Assembly: GCF_026210795.1 (NCBI RefSeq)
Contig: NC_089441.1
Coordinates: forward strand, 248,001-312,000
Length of the DNA stretch: 64,000 bases
Source: Rhizophagus irregularis
Lineage: Eukaryota > Glomeromycota > Glomeromycetes > Glomerales > Glomeraceae
Direction: 5' to 3'
Each line of letters starts with the position of its first letter. Positions within the stretch are counted from its first letter, which is position 1. A program made the translations under genes and the position numbers. The notes under the pieces were generated by a model. The model made no database searches, was not told where the DNA came from, and worked only from the letters and a program-made list of their open reading frames with translations. Positions 51,404-62,530 of the stretch are shown here, one piece after another.

Positions 51404-54400
51404 TTATTTTAATTATTAAGTCATGATCCGTGAAAGATCGACACAAAATTACTATTAAATTTTGGGGTAAAAATTTGTCGATCATTTATTAAATAAAAAT
51501 AACTGCTATCATTCGCAATAAGGCAAGTATTACTAAAACAAATTCACAGCTCAACCAGATCACATGACAAGCTGCGCAATAATGTAAAATATGGTTTGAC
51601 AAAAAAAATTTCATTTAACCGACTTGACGAAAAATTTTTTCTTTGTAGCAGCTGTAGATTTTAGAGGTATACGTATATATAATACATAAATTTCACCTTT
51701 TCAATTTACGAATTTTTAACATTTATTAAACATTATTTATATTTCTCTCTTTATAAGTACTTGCTACAAGTATTTATTATGAATTTTCAGAGTCCATATT
51801 TTCTTCCAAAGTACGCAAAGCCATAGCCTCTTTCCATTTGCGTGAAAAAGTTGAAATCCAGTTTGTTATTGTAGTTACTTTAGGTATGTCATTTTCTTCA
51901 ATTTCTCCAAGTTCTGCACGCTTTAAAAGTTCTTCATGCATCTGTTGTGCATTTAATTTTTGACAAGGATTTGCTGTTCCAGTATGGAACATTGATTCTA
52001 AAAGATACTTTACTTGGGGAGATATTCTTTTTACTGGTCCACGCTGACGAGTTTTTTTATTTTTTTTTAGAGCCCATCCACTGGTAAACGTTTGTTGACT
52101 ACGCAAAAAAAAAAATAAATAAATAATACAATCAACAAATAAAGATGTGATTGTATAATATTTATACCTTTTGGTTTCCAATGATCTATTGTTTTCCAGG
52201 TTAGTCAGATCAGAAAGTATTTGGTTCACATATTCTTGGCGCTTATTATTGGTAATACAAATACATAATAGCAAATAGGATTATAATAAAGAATATAACA
52301 AAAATTCTAGAATTGAATATAACCTACCGATTCACTCTGTGTTGGATCTTGTTTGTCTAACAAGCAAATATGTTACTTTTATTTAGGAATAATATGGAAA
52401 CAGGTAAACTCACTTTCTTTATTTAAAATTGGTATATTCCATTGCTTAATTGATTGTGTATGAGATGTAAAAGTAGGATTTGGTTTTTCAATTTTTCGCT
52501 TTTTAACAATCTTTTCTATTTTTTCAAGTGACCATTCTTTCCACTCTCCAATTCCTGGTAGTGCACGTGCATGAATATATCCTACTTTTTCTTTGTCTGT
52601 GGGCCAAGTCCATTCTTGCAGGTTGGATATTCCCGTAATTGTGCCCAATTTTGCTTTATCTAAATTGAAAATAAATATTAGATTTATTTCAAGTTTTACA
52701 GCATGCTAATTAGAACTACAATTTACCATTATCTCTGTTAGGATTCAAATTAGAAACTTGGATGCCTGCTATACCTTTTACTGCTAATTCGATATCATCT
52801 CCAGAAATAACATCATATCCAAGCTTTACGTATCTTTTCATTGCTTGAGAAACCTTATTATTATCAATGAATTGATCAATCACTCAATCAGTATTATCTT
52901 TGACTCTCAATATAATAATATAGCAGAATGCACCTGTGCATGATGTGAATCAATCAAAGTTTTGGCTTCTCCTGCTTCAAGAAAGATCCATTTGCGAGGA
53001 ATTATATTATACCACTCCTTCCAATGTGCAATAATCAACATTAACTCTGTACAGTGGTAATGCATGCCGTTATCTGACATTATTGTTACCCATTTGGGTT
53101 TTGGATTCAATGTTTCAATTACAGTATGGAGGGAAGATGCAGTAAACCATGCATCTTGGCACGTATCGTTAGACCAGTGATCAAATACTTGAACATCCAG
53201 TTGATTTTGTTCCATATTTTTGGTATATACAAGTACAGAATGAAAACTCCAACCGCGTTTTCCAAAAAACTCTGTTTTGGTCTCATGTGCACTTTGAGGT
53301 AATATCCTCATTTTGTAATCTACAATCATTACAGCACCTTCTTCATCCAATTCTTCTAAATTTGTTCGTACATGAATATTCAAGTATGTTTTACGGGCAT
53401 GATGTGCCATCCATGCTATAAGTTTTTGCTGATATTCATCAAGAATTTCAAAATACTCTTCACTCATTGCTGCTTTTAATTCTTCAAAAAAACTAAAAAT
53501 ACTTTCACATTTTGAACAGGTAACTGGATGATTAAGATTACAGTCTCCAAAGGCATGTCATATACAATGACTAATACAGGAATTATGAACCGTGATACCA
53601 GCTGCTGTAACTTCCAGTTCTTTTGAATATTCTCGACGTATGTATCGACGCAATTCTTGTGATTTTGTTAATAAATGTTTCTAATAAGATAAAATATATT
53701 AGAATTCATACTTGCAAATTTTAATAAAATTTATTTTTACCTTTAGAGGTTCATCCATAACATGGGCAGAAATAATTACTCCAATATCTCCAAATACCAG
53801 ATAATCACAGTCATTACATGTAGAACATAATCCACCTAAATTTTCTCGGTACACATATTGACCACCTTCAAGACATGTCATAAAAGATGTATGACGCATA
53901 CCATTAGGATACTCTTCTGCAAATCTTTCCCATAATGCTTTTTTTGTGTCTTGTAAGTATTTGATTGGTTTTCCTGATTTTGCATCAGTTTTGTATGAAC
54001 TCATATTGACAAATTCTTTATCATTTAAAAATCTGTAAACCTTCTTCAGCAAATTATTGGTTTTACAAGTGAAGGGGATCCATAACCATTGATACGTGCA
54101 TGCTTGCGAGATTCTACAATAGTATGTGAACCAACCTGTATATATTTATTATAAAAACAATATAAAATTTTACATTATTGTATCAGTAATAATTTTTTGC
54201 AAATTTTTCATTGTCTTTTTTATGTCTAGTTTATTTACATAATTTTAAAAATAAAAGAATAAATAATTCAAGAATGTGTACATTAAAATTTTACATATAA
54301 AGCAAAACTATAAAATATTACATTCAAATTTTGTTTTAGTTCTCCATAGGTAAACTCATTGGAAATTATAGAAAGTATACGTCTTTTTCCATCAGGAGTT

Positions 54401-55763
54401 TTTTTGTTGTTAGCAAGTGCACGTTCAAAACACATCCAAAATGTATGTGTTGCGTTTGGCATATTCTTTGGAATACTAGTAAGAAAACCACTTTTATATA
54501 AAGCAGCAAATGCTACCTTGTCTGCTTCTCCATTTGGTGATTTTGTCCATAATTGACACTAATAAAAAAATATTTATTTTAGTGTTTGAAGATAAAAAAA
54601 ATAACAATAAAAATATCACAAATTTACTGACCTTTGATTCTTCAGATAACCAAGGAGTTATATTTGTTACACCAACTGCTTTTAGCATGGTTTGCCATGC
54701 ACTTAATTCACGTTCACTAAATTCATATCCTTTTGGATATATAGCATGCAAAGCAGGTTCTACTTCAATTATTGGATTTTCAGTTTTAACCCAACTTGTA
54801 AAAAAATATTTCCAATTAGCATTTGCCAGAGTTCTTCTTTTTACATGATAATCAAATAACCTTTTTAAAATATATTCATCATTCCAGTCATTAAGAGTGC
54901 ATTGAGTTCGATGCTGCTGAATTAGATTTTTTGTAATTGGATTATCAAGACCATAAAGTTGTGTGCCGGTAAATTTTTTCAGTTGTCCTGTTTTTTCCCA
55001 CACTTCATCTGGCGTTGCGCCTTTAAATTGTTTTATTAAAGCAGATTCTCGGTAAATTTCAACAATGCATTTTTCCCCTCAATCCGTGATACAAAAATTG
55101 ACTGCTTTCTTCCATATATATGAAGAAGGGATGATTGAAAACCTGAACCTGCATAACGCCATTTTTCACGTGAAGAAGTCCCTATACCATAAATAAAAAT
55201 TATACAATTTTTTACATTAACAGTAACGGGAATATGTTGAATATCTTGTTTTAAAGTTTCAAGGATATTTTTGTCATTCCAACCCATTGCTTGATACCCT
55301 GAATAGCGTGTTAAAGTATTGAAATGGTTTTTATAAGCTGTAGAAATAGCCTTTGTAGAACTTGGCTCTGTAACAACATGTAAACCACTTTGACAACAAT
55401 ATATTGGCATTAATTTGTTATTACCAGAATCAGTTTGTATAGTTAAAATGAAATCTACTTCGTTAAGACAAACTTTAGTCTGTTGTCCCAGCCTAATCGG
55501 AAATAAAGTTTCATTTTCATTTGAAATTATCCACCAATAAAAAGAATAAGGTCCATAGTGAAGTTCAAGAACTATAGTTCCTGGTTTTATTAAAGTAACG
55601 TGTAAAGTTGAAGCCATTATGACAGTTTTTAAAAGTTGTCAACGAGAGATTTAAATTTATTACAATTGGTTATAATGTATCTTATCCCCAAATTTACTAT
55701 ACACAACTCATATGATCTGATGCCGATCATTCACAGATCATGACTTAATAATTTTGATAATTC
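51404..55763 (-). mobile_element. 4.35 kb DNA transposon with TIRs and DDE-type transposase gene
   Basis: Inverted termini are AATTATTAAGTCATGATC(C/T)GTGAA at about 51411 and its inverted copy ending at about 55755. The subterminal GATCG(A/G)CA and AAATTTGGGG-like words also pair, so the TIRs extend some 75 bp with interruptions. The element carries one multi-exon minus-strand gene (51777-55617). It lies just beyond the point where segmental copy A stops matching copy B (51392), consistent with insertion after or at the duplication edge. The exact ends and target-site duplication are not resolved. Confidence 0.7.
51777..55617 (-). pseudogene. Broken transposase-like gene with FYRC-like and DDE domains
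   Basis: Nine exons follow from frame and splice sites: 55617-54632, 54558-54322, 54135-53741, 53680-52934, 52853-52727, 52659-52414, 52356-52328, 52241-52168 and 52098-51777. The first exon ends in a segment (YAGSGFQSSLLHIYGRKQSI ... GATPDEVW) that resembles an FYR C-terminal (FYRC) domain. Exon 4 has Cys/His pairs, then an RNase H-like core: Asp in AVMIVDYKM, Asp in TIMSDNGMHYH 82 residues on, and Glu in FLEAGEAK, spaced like a DD(31-34)E transposase. The last exon has a basic patch (KKNKKTRQRGPVKR). Breaks: a frameshift near 55070 in a G/A run, one near 54065, and an in-frame TGA at 53560-53558. The exact superfamily is unknown to me. Confidence 0.65.
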
Positions 55764-55789
55764 TCTAACTTTCCAGATGTACTCTACGT

Positions 55790-55997
55790 CAGTGTTGGCA
55801 CTTGGCCGTTTGGCAGGGGTTGGCCATTTGGCCATTTGGCCAGTTTGACCGGCCAAACTGGCCAAAAAAATCTTTGGCCGTGGCCAAATGCCAATACAGC
55901 CTTAATAAAGTATTAGTATTTTGTTATTTGGCCAAAATTTGGCCGGGTTGGCCATTGGCAGTTTTGCCATTTTGGCCGCGGCCAAATGCCAACACTG
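55790..55997. mobile_element. hAT-type MITE with perfect 8-bp TSD
   Basis: A 208-bp element starting CAGTGTTGGCA and ending TGCCAACACTG, flanked by CTCTACGT at 55782-55789 and 55998-56005. The 8-bp duplication and CAGTG-type termini are diagnostic of hAT transposons. The interior is packed with TGGCC/GGCCA words and is far more GC-rich than the surroundings. No transposase. Confidence 0.9.
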
Positions 55998-56005
55998 CTC
56001 TACGT

Positions 56006-56346
56006 ATTCTTCTATTATCAACCCTAATAAATTTTACTTCAAATATATAGTAAAGATGACATGATATAGCAAGTAAAGTATATTAATTATGTACAGGTAC
56101 GATGGGTACGATTCCAATCGTACCGGAATACCATAGGAATTACAATATTACATGAATAACCTTTGGGTATAATTAATCACATTATAGTTGTACTTCATAC
56201 CTAAAAAATAATAAAGCATAATGCCATAACAAATACGCAAAAACATACCGTAACCAAACAAATAACACCTATTTTTTCATAATATTGATTTGCAAGCCTT
56301 GTTCCTCCCTTTTCAAATTATTATATTTTCATCTTTGTGGTAAAAT
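56006..56346. other. Intergenic, no gene seen
   Basis: AT-rich spacer between two mobile elements, with a small inverted pair GTACGAT/ATCGTAC near 56097-56120 and no supported frame. Confidence 0.3.
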
Positions 56347-56869
56347 CAGGACCCAGAAATATATATACAGGGGTAGGGTACACAGATGCGTCACCATCAT
56401 AGTGAAATTAGAAAGAGTAAAGTTTTGATTTACGTACAATCTAAGAATTTTCCATCCATAGTTAGGTCATCAAAATTTTTATCAAAATTTTTATATGTAA
56501 AAAATTAGTTTGCATATATTTGGCCTAAATTGGCTAATCTTATATATTTACTGTATATTAACCGCATTGTAATATTTAGTATTAATTGAAGGGTTTAAAA
56601 AGTTAAATTTTAGAAAAATATTATTAAAAAAATGGTAAATTGGAATAAATTCTATTTTTTCACATTAGTATTTGGTTTTATAAATAATATAGAAGTCATG
56701 ATAAAATAATTAATAACTTAATGTCTGAAATTTTATTTGCATATTTTTGCAGGATTTTCAATATCAGGTGTCAATTATGCGTATTACTCATAATAAAAGT
56801 CTCTGCGTACAGCTCATAGTAAAAAAAATTTTTGCCACCTGACCCTTATATATATATTTCTGGGTCCTG
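56347..56869. mobile_element. TIR element with CAGGACCCAGAAATATATA ends
   Basis: Inverted termini CAGGACCCAGAAATATATAT and ATATATTTCTGGGTCCTG, flanked by TAAAAT on both sides (56341-56346, 56870-56875). The left subterminal part GGGGTAGGGTACACAGATGC matches, inverted, the ends of the dispersed duplications at about 21560-21590 and 32055-32080, so the three are related. Non-coding. Confidence 0.75.
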
Positions 56870-57236
56870 TAAAATCCATTATTCGCCTTTATACCATCTA
56901 CCTACAATACCATAAAAAATTTATTTTATACTATTTATCTGCTTCTATCTATGTTTACTATTTAGTATTTAAATAATTTCTTAATTTTGATCCTTTTTTA
57001 CCTGTTCATTGTATATCATAAATGCGTTATTTATACATTATTCCCAGAAAATTATTGGTATCTCAGATCTTTTGTTGCCTGATACACTCTAGTTTGTGTT
57101 TCATTCTGAATATTAGCCTCGTGATCTAGTATTAAATCTGTTACGTAATTGGACAGCATTATGGGCACTTTAACAGAATTATAAGAATTTGGCCGGCGCT
57201 AGAAAAATTCAATATGTGACATCTAACATCATCCCT
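56870..57236. other. Intergenic, no gene seen
   Basis: AT-rich spacer with no supported frame or repeat, apart from the TSD at its left edge. Confidence 0.3.
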
Positions 57237-57422
57237 CCCTATAAAAATGAAATGTGTTAAATTTGTGTTCATGTGTAAAAAACGTCCAAAAAAGCACTTT
57301 TTTGTCCGATTTATGTCTTATTACAAAAAAAACAAAAATTAAACAAAATGGTGCTTTTTTAGACATTTATTACACATGAGCACAAATATTAAACAAATTT
57401 ACCTCATTTCGCTTTTATAGGG
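57237..57422. mobile_element. MITE with 70-bp inverted ends (CCCTATAAAA type)
   Basis: The left arm CCCTATAAAAATGAAATG through to AAAAAAGCAC is inverted at the right as GTGCTTTTTTAGACATTTAT through to CTTTTATAGGG. The loop is about 45 bp. The terminal CCCTATAAAA is shared with the elements at 1811, 34108 and 57423. Confidence 0.65.
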
Positions 57423-57672
57423 CCTATAAAAAAGGAATGTTTAGAATATATACGTAAAATATACAATATACATAAAATGTCTATAGAATGTCCATAAAAT
57501 ATATAAAAAATATACAAAATGGGCTTACTGTATATAAAATGTACAAAAAAGTATATGAGTCCCCTTTGCATATATCCTATATATTCTATGGACATTCTAT
57601 AGACATTTTATGTATAATGTACATTTTATGTTTATTTTATGTATGTTTTCTGAACATTCCTTTTTTATAGGG
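57423..57672. mobile_element. Adjacent MITE, CCTATAAAAAAGGAATG ends
   Basis: The left end CCTATAAAAAAGGAATGTTT is inverted at the right as AACATTCCTTTTTTATAGG. Inside, AAAATGTCTATAGAATGTCCAT pairs with its complement, and TATACAAAATG-type words repeat. It abuts the previous MITE directly, so one may have inserted at the end of the other. Confidence 0.6.
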
Positions 57673-57849
57673 CGCATAGGATTTTAAGGCGATACTAGAC
57701 TGGTCCTTTGATCTGATTTTTTCTATACAGTATAATAAATTAACAAGTTATTTTCAAGATTTGGTTATGTAATCAAATAAAATTTCATTTAATTATTAAT
57801 TAGCTTTAAAGGAAATAAGTATAATACTATCTGGTAATTATACATGTAA

Positions 57850-58462
57850 GTAAAGGCTAATACTACTTAAATTAATTTACTCTCTACTTATGAATTGAAA
57901 ATATAATTGATAAATTAAAATACTTAAAGAATATGAATAGGTAAATGCATATTTATATAAAATATTTCTGAATGCATGTAATGTACCATTTGTACTTTCA
58001 AAATCTATCATTTATCTGTATTTTAAGCAATGTTTTAATGGCAGATTATGAATAGAATTGGAAAAATATCATATTAATGAAATTGTAAAATCAATTAATG
58101 AAGTCAGTAAATTTTATGTTATGTATACTAACTGACTATTTATTTTAATTTACAGTAAATACATCATACATGTATATTATATAAATGTTATTTTAATTTA
58201 CCCATAAAAAAGAATTTTTTTCTGTTACATAAAAAAAAGGTTTTTTAGTGATCTTTTTATTAAAACCTCTATAAAAAAAAAATAAATAAAATATAAAATA
58301 TTGTTATAATTTAATAAAATAAAAATATATATATATTTTTCCTATACTTTCTTGCATTAAAGTATGATTCAATTGCTCAAAAAATTCTAGTATGATATCC
58401 ATATGTTTCAAGATGTTTATGATTTAAATAAATCAACAGTCATTTATAAACTGTACTGGATT
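57850..58462. other. 3' flank of the copy B coiled-coil gene
   Basis: AT-rich sequence downstream of the stop at 58463. This stretch together with the C-terminal coding part is what copy A has lost. No other gene seen. Confidence 0.4.
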
Positions 58463-61400
58463 CTAATCTGTTGCTAAATTTTTTAATTCTTTTTTTTCTT
58501 GTTTTATTTCTGATTTCAATTTATTCAAATTCTTTCTTAATGAATCTATATCTTCCGCCATCATGCTAGAATTTAATTGAGTTCTGGTCCCTTCCTGAGA
58601 ATTGGTAGCAAATTTAAAAATTTTGTATTTATCAAGATTAAAAAAATCCAACTTGAGAATATTTTCAATTTCAAGACTAACTTCCAACTCTTTATTTTCT
58701 TGAACAATATTCCTTAAGGAATAAAATTTTTTGTTCAGCTGTAATAATCCATCATTATATTTTGTGAGAATATTTTGAAATTCTTTAGTATATTTATCAG
58801 CAAACTTTATTTTAGAGATTTTATCTTCTACACTAACCATATCTTTAACAAATCCAAAAGCAATTCTTTCTTTATTAGTGAAGATTTCTAGACGATTGCA
58901 ACAATTTTGCAATTTTTTAATAGCTTCTTCTTGTGAAATTAGGAAATCACCCTTGGTTTTCAGAAAATTATTAACTTGATTGAGAACCTGTTTTTTTCTA
59001 TTGGCATTATAAGAAGCTGAAGTGCTCTCTAATTCTTGCTTGAGTTCATTCATCTCTTTTTGCTTAGCTTCTTTTTCTTTGTGAATCTCCTTAGTATTTT
59101 CTCCACAAGTTAATTTATTTATTAATTCTTTTTCAATTTCACTCAATTCTTTTCTTTTATCTATTAGCTTTTAATATGCTCATAATCAAGGTTAATCAAC
59201 CTTTGTTCTAATTCATTTATTTTATTTTCTTTAATCTGTAAAGTTTGGGTTAATTGTATTTTGATTCGTTCTTCATTGACCAATTTTTGTTCAAATTGAG
59301 CAATTTCTTTTTCCAACTTGGCCTTTAATTTAGTAGTAAGCTTTTGATCTTGTGAGAGACCTATTACCACATTGTGTAACCTAATCTTTTCTTGTTTTAT
59401 TTGTTCATAATTAGCTTGGAATTGATTTAATTGATTTTCTAATTGCTCTTTTTGCTCAATTAAATTTTCTTGCTGAGATTTTAATTCTTGAATATTAGCT
59501 CTGTTTAAACTAACATTTCCTGCAAATCAATTTTTTCTTGCTCTAACTGCTGATTAGTTTGAATTTGAATTTGCTGATTGGTTAGCTTATTTTGTTTCAA
59601 ATGTTCAGTTAAATTGCCAGCCAAAGCTTGCTTTTCATTTTGCAAACAAGTAATTAGAGTCTGTAAAGTATTTTCTTTTTCGGCAAATTCTCTAATTTGT
59701 GCAGTTAAGTTAAATCTCAAATCTTGATAATTTTGTTCCAATTGAAAATTTTGTAGTTTTAAATTAACTAATTCCAATTTAATATTTTGATATGCTGAAA
59801 TCATTTCTTTTAATTCATTTTGAGAAACTTGATAATAAGTTTCAGCAATCTTCTCTAGCTTAAGATTTTCATCATCTATTTTCTTATAATTAATTTGGGA
59901 TTGTATTAATTGACTTTTATATTGATCTTGTTGAAATTTTAATTCTTGAATATCAGATGCTGATTGAGCCAATTGATCTTGCAGATTATTTTTTTCTTGA
60001 TTTAACTGACTGATTTGTTTTAACTGTTCAGAAAAATTGCTAGTAAAGTCTTGTTTTTCATTTTGCGGGTAAGAAAGTAAAGAATTTGATTCTTTTGCAA
60101 ATTACATGCTAAGTTAGATTTCAGATTTTGATTGATTTATACAAATTAATTATATAATTAAATAAATAACTTACGCCCTATATTATTAAAAAAAAATTTT
60201 TAAATAAAGAATTTAGTTAGTTTAAATTATATGTAAATATATATAAATATAATGGAATTAAAAAATTATTATTTTTTTATAGTTTAAATGAGTATAAAAT
60301 GAATTATTGCTGTCTTCCACTTAACGTAACTCTTTTGAGAAATATTTATCAATGATTAATGATGATGCTTTTCATAGTTACCTTCAATGCTCATTTTGCT
60401 ATTTGTTGATGCATTTATTGATGTATTTGATGTTGGTGATAAATTTATTGTCAAAGCGGGAGCTTGTCCACTTGATGTTGGAGGATTCCCATTGCTTGTT
60501 TTCACTAATGGTTCCAATGTTTTAATTTTAAATTGAACCCCCCTGAAAGATTGAATTGCCTTGCTTGCTTCACGTGCATTCCTGAAAATTGCCAGAATAA
60601 TTGGCTTTTTATTTGGTGAATTATTTGAAGGATTAATATGCTTAATGGTTACATCCAATAATACAATATCCATAAGATCATCAGATTCAGCAAAATCGTA
60701 AAGTTCAAGTATGTGATTTGGTTTTTGTGGTTCATTGGCTAAAAAATAAGAGCATTATTTTTAATACGGTACTTGCATAGAATTGTCAAATAGAAGTGAA
60801 CCGTTTTTATTATTCTTTTTATTGCTACTATTATTATTGTTACCCGATGTTGATGTGGACGCTCGATTGTCAACTAAAAAAAATATTTGAACAGTTTTTT
60901 AAATAAAGAATTTAGTTAGTTTAATTATATGCAAATATTATATAAATATAATAGAATTAAATAAATAACTTACGAACTATATTATTAAATAAATAATTTT
61001 TAAATAAAGAATAAATAACTTACGCTCTATATTATTGAATAAAAATAATTTTTTAAATAAAGAATTTAGTTAGTATAAATTATATGTAAAATATTATATA
61101 AATATAATAAATTACTTACGTCCTAAAATATTTGAATAATTATTAAATAAAGTATTTAGTTAGTTTAAATCATATGTAAATATTATATAAATGTAATAGA
61201 ATTAAATAAATAACTTACTTGCTATAAAATATTTGAATTTAGTTAGTTTAAATTATATGTAAATATTATATAAATATAATAGAATTACTTACAATCTAGA
61301 ATATTTGAATAATTTTTTAAATAAAGAATTTAGTTAGGTTAAATTATATAAATATAATAGAATTAAATAAATAACTTATAACTTACCAACTAATGAAAAT

Positions 61401-61913
61401 ATTTGAATAATTTTTTAAATAAAGGATTTAGTTATTTTAAATTATATAATTATATGTAAATATTATATAAATATAATTAATTACTTACGATCTAGAATAT
61501 TTGAATAAAGAATTTAGTTAGTTTAAATTATATGCAAATATTATATAAATATAATAGAATTAAATAAATAACTATTATTAAATAAATAATTTTTTAAATA
61601 TAGAATTTACTTAGTTTATGTAAATATTGTATATAATAGAATTAAATAAATAACTTACGTCCTATATTATTAAATAAATAATTTTTTAATTAAGAATTTA
61701 GTTAGTTTAAATTATATGCAAATATTATATAAATATAGTAAATAACTTACTTTCTATATTATCAAATAAATAAGAATTTACATAAATATTATATAATAGA
61801 ATAAAGAATTTAGTTAGTTTAATTATATGTAAATATTAAATAAATATAATAGAATTAAGTAAATATCTAAATTCATTCTATATACTTTTGCCTTCTTCAT
61901 TACTTTGAGCCAT
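58463..61913 (-). CDS. RRM-like plus coiled-coil protein gene (copy B), with frame breaks
   Basis: Exon 1 (61913-61886, MAQSNEEGK) is followed by about ten 3-nt exons, then 60873-60844, an RRM-like exon 60738-60382, a 3-nt exon 60177-60175, and the coiled-coil exon from 60091 down to 58463. All joins before the coiled coil are phase 1 and stop-free. The RRM-like exon has beta strands HILELYDF, VTIKHINP and IILAIFRNA and a helix ASKAIQSFRG, followed by a Ser/Asn/Thr/Pro-rich linker, suggesting RNA binding. The coiled-coil part has two frame breaks, near 59510 and at an A-run near 59170, before a further charged helical region ending KELKNLATD. Either a decaying gene or homopolymer assembly errors. 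Function is unknown; an RNA-binding oligomer is a guess. Confidence 0.6.
60175..61885 (-). repeat. Short intron array with 3-nt exons (copy B)
   Basis: Same unit as the large array. Triplet exons in transcript order: 61753-61751 AAA, 61661-61659 GAC, 61501-61499 ATC, 61389-61387 TTG, 61295-61293 ATT, 61221-61219 CAA, 61122-61120 GAC, 61026-61024 AGC, 60976-60974 TTC, then the 30-nt and RRM exons, and 60177-60175 GGC. One degenerate unit near 61565 lacks a donor. Units are more divergent and of less even length than in copy A. In phase 1 none of the joins makes a stop. The intron directly before the 30-nt exon is itself an array unit, tying the array to genuine coding exons. Confidence 0.7.
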
Positions 61914-62530
61914 TATTACTAACTCTTCCTAAATACAACAAGGTAAATATACTGTACGTTAAACGGCTCTATTATATATAGTTATCTGTGTAATATGCAA
62001 AATGCAGATGATTGTCAGGTTTCAGAACCAGATTTATCTTGTAAAATTAAAAAGCAGTTTCAAAACTTTCCATTAAAGAATCACGCCATTTAAAGATTAA
62101 ATTCTCTTTGAAAGGGCTGACTATAAAAATTCTTACTGATAATGAGGTTGTATCTTTTTTTTGTTTATTGTGTAATTATTGATTTTTTTTTTCCGAAAAA
62201 TTTTGGGCTAACAGCGATCATGTGATCGCTGATCTTTTTTTTTTGATAATGCCAGCAGAGTTTTGTGACACCTTAAAATTATCTATTGGCATTATGCATT
62301 TCCGACCAGAATTAAGATGCGTAGTTAATTTGCACCGATCACTTGTTATGGTCCTGATGACCTTATTTATTCTTTTAAAATTACTACGTAACACCAGTGG
62401 TGTTCAGCACCAGTGTCACGTGTTTCTATTTGTTATTGCGTCACTCATCAGATTTATTAGTTTATTTTTTGTTTTTTTTACGCGATTTTATTTTTTTGTA
62501 GTTGCTTCCTTTGCTTTCAGTAAGTCTTTT
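61914..62530. other. Duplicated 5' flank with a 32-codon divergent frame
   Basis: ATG 61995 to TAA 62093 (plus strand) is open for 32 codons (MQNADDCQVSEPDLS start) and is the intact counterpart of the broken frame in copy A. It has no recognised domain. The longer frame at 62222-62542 is T-rich, crosses the duplication boundary and is not called. Confidence 0.3.

Larger units (their letters stand above)
57727..62291. repeat. Segmental duplication, copy B
   Basis: Counterpart of 41328-51392, direct orientation. It retains the C-terminal coding region and an RRM-like exon that copy A lacks, and a shorter intron array of about 1.8 kb. The 5' flank match ends near GGCATTATGCATTT. Confidence 0.8.

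Noticed and set aside
54359-54848. Plus-strand frames of 65 and 112 codons
   Set aside because: Antisense shadows of the minus-strand transposase exons, which have the better splice and domain support.
55802-56050. 82-codon Trp/Pro/Ala-rich frame
   Set aside because: Produced by TGGCC repetition inside the hAT MITE.
57404-57670. Overlapping opposite-strand frames with Tyr/Ile repeats
   Set aside because: Reads both arms of an inverted-repeat element, so the two strands give nearly the same peptide.
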